From DATACN01 sp038215095 (GTDB lineage: Bacteria > Actinomycetota > Thermoleophilia > Solirubrobacterales > Thermoleophilaceae), in contig JBBQRG010000001.1 in the NCBI GenBank assembly GCA_038215095.1, forward strand, positions 1-64,000: 64,000 bases of DNA. The letters are read 5' to 3'. A program made the position numbers and the translations under genes. How positions within the stretch are numbered: position 1 is the stretch's first letter; every line of letters begins with the position of its first letter. The notes under the pieces were generated by a model. It did no database searches. It worked only from the letters and a program-made list of their open reading frames with translations, and was not told where the DNA came from. Positions 24,620 through 32,626 of the stretch are shown piece after piece.

Positions 24620-25018
24620 ATGACGGAACTGCAAGTCGAAGGCACGATGGCGGAGGCGCTCGGGTTCGAGATCCTCGAGGTCGGCGAGGAGTCCGCGCGC
24701 GGCCGCTTTCCGGTCGCACAGCCGGTTCTGCAGCCGTTCGGCATCGTGCACGGTGGCGCCTACGCGGCGATGGCCGAGACGATCGCGTCGATCGCGACCC
24801 ACATGGCGGTGCAGGGCAAGGGCGAGCTGGCGATGGGCCAGTCGAACCACACGAGCTTCATGAGGCCGGTGTCCGAGGGGTGGGTGACGGCCGAGGCTCG
24901 CGCGAGGCACCGCGGGCGCACGTCGTGGGTCTGGGAGGTCGACTTCACCGACGACAAGGGACGCCTCTGCGCCCTGACGCGCGTGACTATGGCCGTGCGG
25001 CCCGCTCCGTCGTCGTAG
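24620..25018 (+). CDS. PaaI-family hotdog thioesterase
   Basis: 132 residues of the hotdog fold. The family motif QPFGIVHGGAYAAMAETIAS contains the catalytic-region HGG and the acidic residue of the central helix. It ends with the typical strands TSWVWEVDFTDDKGRLCALTRVTMAV. It hydrolyses acyl-CoA, most likely an aromatic or medium-chain acyl group, in the cytosol; the substrate is not known. ATG 24620 was chosen because the -10 box and family length agree. The 3' end overlaps nadE by 32 bp in convergent orientation. Confidence 0.88.
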   Translation: MTELQVEGTMAEALGFEILEVGEESARGRFPVAQPVLQPFGIVHGGAYAAMAETIASIATHMAVQGKGELAMGQSNHTSFMRPVSEGWVTAEARARHRGRTSWVWEVDFTDDKGRLCALTRVTMAVRPAPSS

Positions 25019-26756
25019 GCAGCCTGCTCTCGTAGCGGTTGGTGATCGGCAGGCGCCGGTCGCGGCCGAAGGCCTTGGTGGAGATGCGGATACCCGGCGG
25101 GGCCTGGCGGCGCTTGTACTCGGAGCGGTCCACCATCCGGATCACCCGCTCGACCTCCTCGCCCGGCAGCCCCTGGCTGACGAGCTCGGCCGCGTCGAGG
25201 TCCTGCTCCACGTAGCCGGCCAGGATCGCGTCGAGCACGTCGTAGCCGGGCAGCGAGTCCTCGTCTAGCTGGTCCTCGCGCAGCTCCGCGGAAGGCTTGC
25301 GGTCGAGCACCGAGGCCGGCACCAGATCGGCGTCCTGCTGGGCGTTGCGCCAGCGCGTGAGGCGGTAGACCCACGTCTTGAACACGTCCTTCAGCACGGC
25401 GAAGCCGCCGGCCATGTCGCCGTAGAGCGTCGCGTAGCCCACCGACAGCTCGGACTTATTGCCGGTGGCGAGCACCAGCCAGCCGAACTTGTTCGACAGC
25501 GCCATCACCACGTTGCCGCGGATGCGCGCCTGGAGGTTCTCCTCGGCGATGCCCGAGTCGCTTCCCTCGAACTGCTCGTCCAGCAGCCGCTCGTAGGCCT
25601 GCATGGCGTCCTCGATCGACAGCTCCAGGAAGCCGGTGCCGAGGTTCTCCGCGATGGCGCGGGCATCCGCGCGCGTGCCCTCGGACGAGTAGGGGGAGGG
25701 CATCGACACGCAGGTGACCCGCTCCGGCCCGACCGCGTCGGCGGCCAGCAGCGCGGCCAGCGCCGAGTCGATGCCGCCGGACAGGGCCAGCACCACGTGC
25801 TCAAAGCCGTTCTTCTCGACGTAGTCGCGCAGGCCGGTCGTCAGGGCGCGGTAGACCTCGGCCTCGCCGTCGAGCGGCTCGGCGACGCTGCCGCCCACCT
25901 CGCCGGGATCCGGCAGGTCCAGCTCCACCGAGGCGAGCACGGGCACGGCCTTGCGCTCGCGCCGGGCCGCCTCGCGGTGGCGCGTGTCGCGCAGGCGGGA
26001 GGCCGCCACCGCGCCGGGGTCGATCGTGCAGAGCGTCAGCGACTCCTCGAACTGGGGCGCCCGCGCGAGGATCTCGCCGTCCTGGTCGATCGCGACGCTG
26101 TGGCCGTCGAACACGAGCTCGTCCTGCCCGCCCACGGCGTTGCAGAACAGCACGGTCACGAGGTTGTCCTTGGCGCGCTGGGTGAGCATGCGCTCGCGGT
26201 CGAGTCCCTTGCCGGCGTGGTAGGGCGAGGCGCTCAGGTTCACGATCACCTGGGCGCCCGCCAGCGCCTCAGTGGAGGCCGGCGGGCCGGGCTCCCAGAT
26301 GTCCTCGCAGATGGTCAGGCCCACGGGCAGCCCGTCGACCTCGATGATCGCCGGATCGGTGCCGGCCTGGAAGTAGCGCTGCTCGTCGAAGACGCCGTAG
26401 TTCGGCAGGTGGTTCTTGCGGTAGACCGCAGCCACCCGGCCGTCGGCCAGCACGGCCGCGGCGTTGTACACGTCGTCGGCGCGCTCCGGGAAGCCCACCA
26501 GCGCCACGATCCCGTGGACGTCGGCGGCCAGGCGCTCGAGCGCCTCGCCCGCGGCGGCGAGGAAGTGGGTCTTCAGCAGCAGGTCCTCGGGCGGATAGCC
26601 GGTGAGCGCCAGCTCGGGGAAGACCACGATCGCCGCCCCGGCGTCCCTGGCGCGCGCGATCGAGTCGGCGATCTTCGCGGCGTTGCCCTCGACGTCACCG
26701 ACGGTCGAGTCGATCTGCGCGAGCGCGGCGCGCAGCGGCTTTGGGCGCGCGGCCAT
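24987..26756 (-). CDS. nadE: Glutamine-dependent NAD+ synthetase
   Basis: Amidates nicotinic acid adenine dinucleotide to NAD+. 589 residues. The N-terminal nitrilase-like glutaminase domain has the triad regions VVFPELALTGYP (Glu), YRKNHLPNYGVFDE (Lys) and GLTICEDIWEP (Cys). The C-terminal synthetase domain has the PP-loop LALSGGIDSALAALLAADA and GNKSELSVGYATLYGDM. Start ATG 26756; a GAGAAT box (26764-26769) is 7 nt upstream on the minus strand. The 3' end overlaps the thioesterase gene. Confidence 0.96.
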   Translation of the reverse strand: MAARPKPLRAALAQIDSTVGDVEGNAAKIADSIARARDAGAAIVVFPELALTGYPPEDLLLKTHFLAAAGEALERLAADVHGIVALVGFPERADDVYNAAAVLADGRVAAVYRKNHLPNYGVFDEQRYFQAGTDPAIIEVDGLPVGLTICEDIWEPGPPASTEALAGAQVIVNLSASPYHAGKGLDRERMLTQRAKDNLVTVLFCNAVGGQDELVFDGHSVAIDQDGEILARAPQFEESLTLCTIDPGAVAASRLRDTRHREAARRERKAVPVLASVELDLPDPGEVGGSVAEPLDGEAEVYRALTTGLRDYVEKNGFEHVVLALSGGIDSALAALLAADAVGPERVTCVSMPSPYSSEGTRADARAIAENLGTGFLELSIEDAMQAYERLLDEQFEGSDSGIAEENLQARIRGNVVMALSNKFGWLVLATGNKSELSVGYATLYGDMAGGFAVLKDVFKTWVYRLTRWRNAQQDADLVPASVLDRKPSAELREDQLDEDSLPGYDVLDAILAGYVEQDLDAAELVSQGLPGEEVERVIRMVDRSEYKRRQAPPGIRISTKAFGRDRRLPITNRYESRLPTTTERAARP

Positions 26757-26786
26757 GGCCCTGATTCTCGCAGCCGCGGCGGAGCT

Positions 26787-28133
26787 TCAGCAGCCCAGCG
26801 TCAGGTCCAGGTAGCGCCTGCCGCGCACCCGGTGCTCGAAATGCCACCACTCGCGGCGGTAGTTCGCGAAGCCGTGGCGCTCCATGGCCCGCTTCAGCGT
26901 GAGGCGGTTGCGGAGGATGCGGCCGTGGGCGTTCAGCGTGTTTGCGCGAGGCCCGAGGTGGTCGAAGCGCGTGCCCATCGGGGGCTGGCTGCCGTCGCGG
27001 GCGCGTACCAGCGTCAGGTCCACGGCGCTCCCCAGGTTGTGGCGCGAGCGCCGCGCGACGTAGGTGCCCACGAGTCCGGGCTCGCCGCTGCGCCGCGCCC
27101 AGCGCACCATCGCCCGCGAGGCGCGTGCGGGGCGGTAGGCGTCGAACACCTTCAGGCCGAAACCGCGGCGGCGCAGGTCGCGCTGGACGGCGGCAACGTC
27201 ACGGGCGGCGGGCCATAGCATCAGCGCCCAGGGGTGGCAGTAGCCCGGCAGCCGCTTGCCGGTGAAGTTGCGCGGGGTGCCGTAGCGGAGGTCGACCTTG
27301 AGCGTGGGGGAGAGCCGCTGGAGGTCGTGCAGGCCCGCTTGGGCCAGGACGTGCTTGCTCGCCGCCGCGGACGCCCTCGACCCCGCGAACAGCCGCTGGG
27401 CCACGCCGCGCAGGGTGCGCGTGCCGTAGGCCATCGACGGGTCGCCGTCGGTGAGCACGGCCAGCGAGAAGCGCCGGCGGCCACGCTGGAAGAGCGCCAC
27501 CTCGTGCACCAGCCGGCCGCGGCCGGTGCGGCGCCAGCCGCCCTTGAAGAACGTCTTCCAGCCCTTCCCGAGGGAGAAGCGCGAGAAGCCCCAGCGCTGG
27601 CGGTGGACGATCGACGAGAGGAGGCGGCGCGCGTAGGCGCGGTTGCGCCTCGGCACCAGGCGGTCGAACCTCAGCATGAAGCGCGCCTGGTCCTCGGCGC
27701 TGAAGTGCGCCGATCCCCAGTCGCCGAAGACCGAGAAGCGCTTCATCCCCGCTCGCCGTGCCAGCCGGCGCAGGGCAGCGTCGCCGACGCGGCGGTAGAC
27801 CGCCGAGGCGCGGTGGTTGTCGGACACCGTGATCATCGGTCCAAGGGCGCCGCGCTCGGCCGCGTTCGGCGCCCGCTTCCCGATCCTGCGCAGGTACGAC
27901 ACCAGCAGCATCGCCTTGACCACGCTGGCGCTCACGTAGACCCGGCGCGGGGCGAAGCCGCGCAGCCTGCCAACTGTGTCGATCACCGCGAACGAGCAGA
28001 CGCAGTGCCTGTGCGCGACGTAGTGGCGGGCGGCCGCCAGCTGCTTCGTGGTGGGGAGAGCGGGGGCGTGAGCCGAGGCCGCGGCAGGCGTCAGCGCCAG
28101 CGGCACGAGGGCCAGGACCAGGGCTCGGCGCAC
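26787..28133 (-). CDS. Secreted fusion: class A beta-lactamase-like serine hydrolase and VanX/DdpX-type D-Ala-D-Ala dipeptidase
   Basis: 448 residues from GTG 28133, beginning with a clear signal peptide (MRRALVLALVPLALTPAAASAHA). The N-terminal half (about 30-240) shows SxxK (SVVK), SDN and a KGG in the place of KTG, the layout of penicillin-recognising serine hydrolases. The C-terminal half (about 265-448) is a zinc M15D dipeptidase with SRHNLGSAVDLTLV and EWWHFEHRV. It is likely to act on peptidoglycan peptides outside the membrane. Whether the serine half is active is unclear. The start was chosen from the symmetric promoter at 28141-28166; ATG 28166 is the alternative. Confidence 0.82.
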   Translation of the reverse strand: MRRALVLALVPLALTPAAASAHAPALPTTKQLAAARHYVAHRHCVCSFAVIDTVGRLRGFAPRRVYVSASVVKAMLLVSYLRRIGKRAPNAAERGALGPMITVSDNHRASAVYRRVGDAALRRLARRAGMKRFSVFGDWGSAHFSAEDQARFMLRFDRLVPRRNRAYARRLLSSIVHRQRWGFSRFSLGKGWKTFFKGGWRRTGRGRLVHEVALFQRGRRRFSLAVLTDGDPSMAYGTRTLRGVAQRLFAGSRASAAASKHVLAQAGLHDLQRLSPTLKVDLRYGTPRNFTGKRLPGYCHPWALMLWPAARDVAAVQRDLRRRGFGLKVFDAYRPARASRAMVRWARRSGEPGLVGTYVARRSRHNLGSAVDLTLVRARDGSQPPMGTRFDHLGPRANTLNAHGRILRNRLTLKRAMERHGFANYRREWWHFEHRVRGRRYLDLTLGC

Positions 28134-28140
28134 GCTTCGG

Positions 28141-28166
28141 ATGGTACGGGCGGCACTCCCTACCAT
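28141..28166. promoter_or_regulatory. Symmetric divergent promoter: inverted TACCAT boxes
   Basis: ATGGTA (28141-28146) and TACCAT (28161-28166) form an inverted pair 14 bp apart. Each reads TACCAT outward and lies exactly 7 nt before a GTG (28133 on minus, 28174 on plus), giving both secreted proteins clean signal peptides. Confidence 0.5.
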
Positions 28167-28173
28167 GACCAAA

Positions 28174-29052
28174 GTGGGGTGCCGGCGCCCGCTATCCATG
28201 GTCTCGGTCGTCGTCTGCGCGGCTCTCTTCGTGGCTGTGCCTACGATGGCGCAGATCGACGGGGGCGCCACCCCAAACGACCGGGTCGAGCTGCGCTCGT
28301 TCCACTCCGCAGCCCTCCAGGGCACCGATCACCTGGCCGTGTACCTGCCGCGCGCCTACCAGAGCGACCACCGCCACTACCCGGTGATCTACTTCCTGCA
28401 CGGCCTTCCCGGGCGCGACGGCAGCTACAACGGGGCGCGCGTCAGGCAGCTCGGCAGGTCGCTCGACAGGGCCGGCAAGGAGGCCATCGTCGTGGCTCCC
28501 CAGGGCGCCCGGCGCGGCAACAGCGACCCTGAATGGCACGACTGGGGCCCGGGCCGCAACTGGGAGACGGCCACCGCCCACGAGGTGGTGCACTTCGTGG
28601 ACAACAACTACCGGACGATCGCGAACCGCCACGGGCGCGCCCTGATCGGCCTCTCGGCCGGCGGCTACGGCGCGGCGATCATCGGCTTTCACCGGCCCTG
28701 GGAGTTCTCGGTGATCGAGTCTTGGAGCGGCTACTTCCATCCCACCAACCCGTCCGGCACGGCGCCGCTCAGCGTGGGCGGCAACCGGGCCAACCGCTTC
28801 GCCAGCGTGCACACCTACGTGCGCCACGCGCTGTCGGTGTTCACCCGCCACCCGACCTTCCTGGGCTTCTACATAGGCCGCGACGACAAGCGCTTCCGTG
28901 CCGAGAACGAGCAGCTCGACGCAGAGCTGACCCGGCACCGGGTGGAGCACCAGTTCAAGGTCTATCCCGGCTCGCACAGCGGCGCGTTCTGGGACGCACA
29001 CGAGCAGGAATGGCTGGTCACGGCCATCGGCGAACTCTCCCTGCCGCGCTGA
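28174..29052 (+). CDS. Secreted alpha/beta-hydrolase esterase (PF00756-like)
   Basis: 292 residues from GTG 28174 with a signal peptide (CRRPLSMVSVVVCAALFVAVPTMAQ region). The fold markers are VIYFLHGLPGRDGSYNG and the nucleophile elbow IGLSAGGYGAAIIGF; acid and histidine follow in FYIGRDDKRF and YPGSHSGAFW. PF00756 includes esterase D and the antigen 85 mycolyltransferases. It is clearly paralogous to the protein at 30840-31757 (LSAGGYGAA, ESWSGYF/ESWSGYY). It lies just before an MprF-like gene, which suggests a role in aminoacylated or other envelope lipids. ATG 28165 is an alternative start. Confidence 0.82.
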   Translation: MGCRRPLSMVSVVVCAALFVAVPTMAQIDGGATPNDRVELRSFHSAALQGTDHLAVYLPRAYQSDHRHYPVIYFLHGLPGRDGSYNGARVRQLGRSLDRAGKEAIVVAPQGARRGNSDPEWHDWGPGRNWETATAHEVVHFVDNNYRTIANRHGRALIGLSAGGYGAAIIGFHRPWEFSVIESWSGYFHPTNPSGTAPLSVGGNRANRFASVHTYVRHALSVFTRHPTFLGFYIGRDDKRFRAENEQLDAELTRHRVEHQFKVYPGSHSGAFWDAHEQEWLVTAIGELSLPR

Positions 29053-29107
29053 GCGGGCTTCAGCACTCCTTTAGGAAGCACGCGCATCCTGGGTCGTGCG
29101 AGCACCC

Positions 29108-29115
29108 GGGGGGAG
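29108..29115 (+). promoter_or_regulatory. Shine-Dalgarno-like run without a canonical start codon downstream
   Basis: GGGGGGAG followed 6 nt later by an in-frame ATC (29122). The open frame between 29053 and 29206 encodes a hydrophobic stretch (GWGIALSGLLTVV) continuous with the MprF-like protein but has no ATG, GTG or TTG. This is the only content of the 153-bp gap. Confidence 0.3.
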
Positions 29116-29205
29116 ACTGGCATCCAGCCGCACCAAACAGCACTCGCAGCAAGCTGGCGACGCGCGGCCGGCTGGGGGATCGCGCTGTCGGGCCTGCTGA
29201 CCGTC

Positions 29206-30843
29206 GTGTCGGCCGCGACCGGGAACGTGCCGTGGCGCGAGCGGCTACTGCTCACGGTGGAGAGCGGCAGCGTGATGTCGCTCAGCCACGCGCTGGCGGG
29301 CGCTGTGGGCGTGGCCCTGATCGTGGTGGGACGCAGCATGGTGCGCGGAACGCGCCGGGCGCTCGACGTGGCGCGCGTGCTCCTGATCGGGGTGGCCGTG
29401 CTGCACCTGGCGAAGGGGCTCGACTTCGAGGAGGGCAGCGTGGCGCTGGCCATGGCCGCGGTGCTCAGCGCTGGCCGCGGCCACTTCGACCGCGGTGCCG
29501 CTGCCCGGCCGCGCCTGATCGGGGCGGCGGTTGCGGTCGGCGCGGCGGCTGGGGCCTGGCTCGTGTGCAGCCTGCTCGAGCTGGTCACCGGCAAGGCGCC
29601 CGACGTGGCCGACGCGCTCAGGCTCGGCGTCTCCGGGCTCACGAACGGGGGCTGGTGGCTGGCCTCGGGCGAGCCGCTGGCCGTCGTCCTCGACATCCTG
29701 GTGGTGATCGGGCTGGCCGCCGGCGTGGTGTTCCTGCGCGGGCTGGTGCGCGCCGAGTCGGGCTGGGAGGGCCACGCGCCGGCCGAGCACGCAAGCGCCG
29801 CGCGGGTGGTGCGCGAGCACGGCCTGGACTCGCTGGCGCCGTTCCTGCTGCGCGAGGACAAGAGCTTCTTCTTCGCCCACGGCGGCGTGCTGGGCTACCG
29901 GGTCCTGCGCGAGACGGCGGTCGTGTCCGGCGATCCCGTCTGCCCGCCCGGCGCGGCGCCGCGGCTGCTGGCGGCGTTCATCGCTCACGCCCGGGCCCAG
30001 GGCTGGAACGTGGCGGTGGCCGCCGCCACGGAGGGGCTGGTGGCCCACGGTCGCGCGCTGGGCCTGCGGGCGCTGTGCGTGGGCGAGGAGGCCGTGGTGG
30101 ACCCGCGCGAGTTCACCCTGGAGGGCCGAGCGGTGCGAAAGCTCCGGCAGTCGGTCTCGCGCGCTGCGCGGCGCGGCTGGCGCTTCGAGGTGGCCACGGC
30201 GAACGACCTCGGGCAAGCCGACATCGCCCGGATCGCCCGGCTGGAGAACCACTGGCGCAGCGAGCAGCGGCGCCTGCAGGGCTTCGCCATGACGCTGGGC
30301 AGGCTGGGCGGGGCGCCCGAGGACCGCTCGATGCTGCACGTGCTGGCCCGCGACGAGGAGCGGCGGATCGGGGCGGTGCTGCGCTTCGTGCCGTACGCCA
30401 ACGGCCTGTCGCTGGACGCCATGCGCCGCAGCGACGACGCCCCGAACGGCCTGACCGAGGCGCTGGTGTGCACCGCGCTCGAGCACGCCCGCGAGCAGGG
30501 GCTGAGCGAGGTGAGCCTGAATTTCGCGGGCTTCGGGCACCTGATGGCGCCCAGCCGGGCGCTGAGCCGCCGGGAGCGCGCGGCTCAGGCGGCGTTGCGG
30601 GTGGCCCACGGCCGCTTCCAGCTCGAGCGGCTGAGCGCCTTTAGCGACAAGTTCGCCCCCGTCTGGCGGCCGCGCTACCTGCTCTACGAAGGTCGGGCCT
30701 CGCTGGTCCGCTCCGGGTTGCGCGTGCTGCAGGCCGAGGCGTATGTGCGCGCGCCCTCCACGGCCCCGCTCGAGGCGCGCTGGAGTGCACCCGAATGGCC
30801 GCAGCAGCCGACGCTGCCGGGATGGTCACCGGCGCCGCGGTGA
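29206..30843 (+). CDS. MprF/LysX-like membrane protein with DUF2156 (aminoacyl-phosphatidylglycerol synthase-type) domain
   Basis: 545 residues from GTG 29206. About five hydrophobic helices (to about residue 190) are followed by a DUF2156 GNAT-like domain (about 200-490) with SFFFAHGGVLGYRVLRETAVVSGDPVC and a late FAGFGHLMAPS segment. This is the layout of the C-terminal half of MprF/LysX, which moves an amino acid from tRNA to phosphatidylglycerol; no flippase-length domain is present. The first helix seems to begin upstream of GTG 29206 in a frame without a normal start. It is flanked by two related esterases, and the coupled downstream GTG (30840) suggests one operon. Confidence 0.8.
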   Translation: MSAATGNVPWRERLLLTVESGSVMSLSHALAGAVGVALIVVGRSMVRGTRRALDVARVLLIGVAVLHLAKGLDFEEGSVALAMAAVLSAGRGHFDRGAAARPRLIGAAVAVGAAAGAWLVCSLLELVTGKAPDVADALRLGVSGLTNGGWWLASGEPLAVVLDILVVIGLAAGVVFLRGLVRAESGWEGHAPAEHASAARVVREHGLDSLAPFLLREDKSFFFAHGGVLGYRVLRETAVVSGDPVCPPGAAPRLLAAFIAHARAQGWNVAVAAATEGLVAHGRALGLRALCVGEEAVVDPREFTLEGRAVRKLRQSVSRAARRGWRFEVATANDLGQADIARIARLENHWRSEQRRLQGFAMTLGRLGGAPEDRSMLHVLARDEERRIGAVLRFVPYANGLSLDAMRRSDDAPNGLTEALVCTALEHAREQGLSEVSLNFAGFGHLMAPSRALSRRERAAQAALRVAHGRFQLERLSAFSDKFAPVWRPRYLLYEGRASLVRSGLRVLQAEAYVRAPSTAPLEARWSAPEWPQQPTLPGWSPAPR

Positions 30844-31757
30844 CCACCCGCCTGGTGGCGGGTGCCCTGGCCCTGGCACTGCTGGCACCGGGCGGCTACG
30901 GCGCGTACTCCTACCTGCACGCCTACGACCTCTACCGGGGCTTCCCGCCCCCGCGGGAGCCCGCGGGCATCCCGCACGGCCGGCTGGAGACGATCGGCAT
31001 CTACTCGCGCGCGCTGCACCAGCGCCGCGGTTATCTCGTCTACCTGCCTCCGGGCTATGAGGCAGGGCGCGCTCGCGGCGTGCGCTACCCGGTGCTCTAC
31101 CTGCTGCACGCGCCGGTCGGCAGGGCGCGCAACTACGCCCTCGCCGGCGGCCTCGACGTGCGCGTGGACAAACTGATGGCCAGGCGCGCGATCCGCCCGT
31201 TCGTGACCGTGCTGCCCATGGGCCACGGCTCGGCGTTCGGCGGCGACCACGAGTGGGCCAACGCGCGCGCCGGGAACTACGAGGACTTCGTGCTCGACGT
31301 GGTGCGCGACGTGGACGGTCGCTTCTCCACGCTGCGAGCGCGCCGCGCCCGGATGCTCGGGGGGCTCTCGGCGGGCGGCTACGGGGCGGCGAACATAGCG
31401 CTGCACCACCCGCGCACCTTCGCCTCCTTTGAGAGCTGGTCCGGCTACTACACACAGACGCCCACCTACACCTTCAGCGGTGCGTCGCCGGCGCTGCTGC
31501 GCGCGAACAGCCCGGCGGCCTACGTGCCGGCGATCGCTCCGGCCATCAAGCGCCTGCCCTTCCGCGCCTTCCTCTATCAGGGCAGCCGCGACGACGTGTC
31601 GGCTCGCGCCATGTTCGCCTTCGCCGGCGAGCTCCGCGCGGCCGGAGTCCAGACGCAGGCGGCCGTTTACCCGGGTGGCCACAACTGGCGCCTCTGGCGG
31701 GGCCACTTCACCCCGATGCTGGAGTTCGCCAGCTCCAGCCTGGAGGCGGCGCGGTGA
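30840..31757 (+). CDS. Membrane-anchored or secreted alpha/beta-hydrolase esterase
   Basis: 305 residues from GTG 30840, which overlaps the previous stop (GTGA). ATG 30795 and ATG 30822 are alternative starts. An N-terminal hydrophobic helix (VAGALALALLAPGGYGAYSYL) acts as signal or anchor. The hydrolase core has YPVLYLLHAPVG and the nucleophile elbow GGLSAGGYGAANIAL, and a late histidine occurs in YPGGHNWRLW. It is paralogous to the esterase at 28174. In corynebacteria a putative esterase beside an aminoacyl-PG synthase has been linked to turnover of the modified lipid; a similar pairing is my inference here. Confidence 0.8.
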   Translation: MTTRLVAGALALALLAPGGYGAYSYLHAYDLYRGFPPPREPAGIPHGRLETIGIYSRALHQRRGYLVYLPPGYEAGRARGVRYPVLYLLHAPVGRARNYALAGGLDVRVDKLMARRAIRPFVTVLPMGHGSAFGGDHEWANARAGNYEDFVLDVVRDVDGRFSTLRARRARMLGGLSAGGYGAANIALHHPRTFASFESWSGYYTQTPTYTFSGASPALLRANSPAAYVPAIAPAIKRLPFRAFLYQGSRDDVSARAMFAFAGELRAAGVQTQAAVYPGGHNWRLWRGHFTPMLEFASSSLEAAR

Positions 31758-32626
31758 CGGCGCTTGCGCTGGGCCTCACGCTGGCCGTGGGAGCGTCGCT
31801 GGCCCTGAACGGCAGCTACCTGCTGCAGCACGCCGGCTCCGCCGGGCTCCCTGCCGTGGACGCGCGGCACCCCCTGAGGACGCTCGGCGGCCTGCTGGGC
31901 GCGCCGCTGTGGGCCGGCGGCCTGGCGCTCGGCTTGACCGGCTGGGCGCTGCACGTGGCCGCACTCACGCGCGCGCCGCTGTCGCTGGTGCAGGCGTTCG
32001 TGGCCGGCGGGCTGGCGCTGACCGTGCCCGCCGCGCGGCGCTGGCTGGGCCGCGCGATCGGTGGGGTCGAGGCGCTGGCGGTGGCCGGCATGGCGCTGGC
32101 GCTGGCGGGTCTCACGCTGGGTGTGGCCACCGGTCCCGTGCGCGGCGAGCCCGACGCCCTGTCGGCTGTCCTCTTCCTCCTCCCCGCCGCGGGCTTGCCC
32201 GCCGCGCTCGGCCTGCTCGGGGCCAGGCGCGGGCGCTTCGACCTGCTGGCTGCCGCCGGCGGTGCGCTCTATGGAGCGGCCGACCTCGCGATCAAGGTGC
32301 TCACCGGCGTCTATGCCCGCGGCGGCCTCGCCGGGGTGGCGGGCTCCGCGTGGCTGCCGATCGCCGCCCTGCTCACGGCCGGAGCGTTCTTCGCCTTCCA
32401 GCGCTCGCTCCAGGGGGCCAGCCCTGTCACGACCATCGCGCTGATGACCGCGGGCACCTACGTGACCTCCATCGCCGGGGGCCTCCTTGCGCTGCACGAC
32501 CCGCTCGGCAGCGGCGTCGCGCTCAGCATGGTCCACGGCGCCGCGCTTGCGGTTGTGGTGGGGGCGGCCTGGGTGCTGTCGCGCTCGCAGGCCGAGCTGG
32601 CCGTGGCCGCGGAGGTGGCGGCGTGA
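31754..32626 (+). CDS. DMT/NIPA-like multi-pass membrane transporter
   Basis: 290 residues, almost entirely hydrophobic, with about nine predicted helices in two similar halves, as in EamA/DMT-type or NIPA-like carriers. Recognisable pieces are LNGSYLLQHAG near the N terminus, LSLVQAFVAGGLALTVPAARRWLG and a repeat-like FFAFQRSLQGASPVTTIALM in the second half. The substrate is unknown. The GTG start overlaps the esterase stop (GTGA), and its own stop overlaps the next GTG, so it belongs to the same envelope-lipid operon. Confidence 0.72.
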   Translation: MTALALGLTLAVGASLALNGSYLLQHAGSAGLPAVDARHPLRTLGGLLGAPLWAGGLALGLTGWALHVAALTRAPLSLVQAFVAGGLALTVPAARRWLGRAIGGVEALAVAGMALALAGLTLGVATGPVRGEPDALSAVLFLLPAAGLPAALGLLGARRGRFDLLAAAGGALYGAADLAIKVLTGVYARGGLAGVAGSAWLPIAALLTAGAFFAFQRSLQGASPVTTIALMTAGTYVTSIAGGLLALHDPLGSGVALSMVHGAALAVVVGAAWVLSRSQAELAVAAEVAA

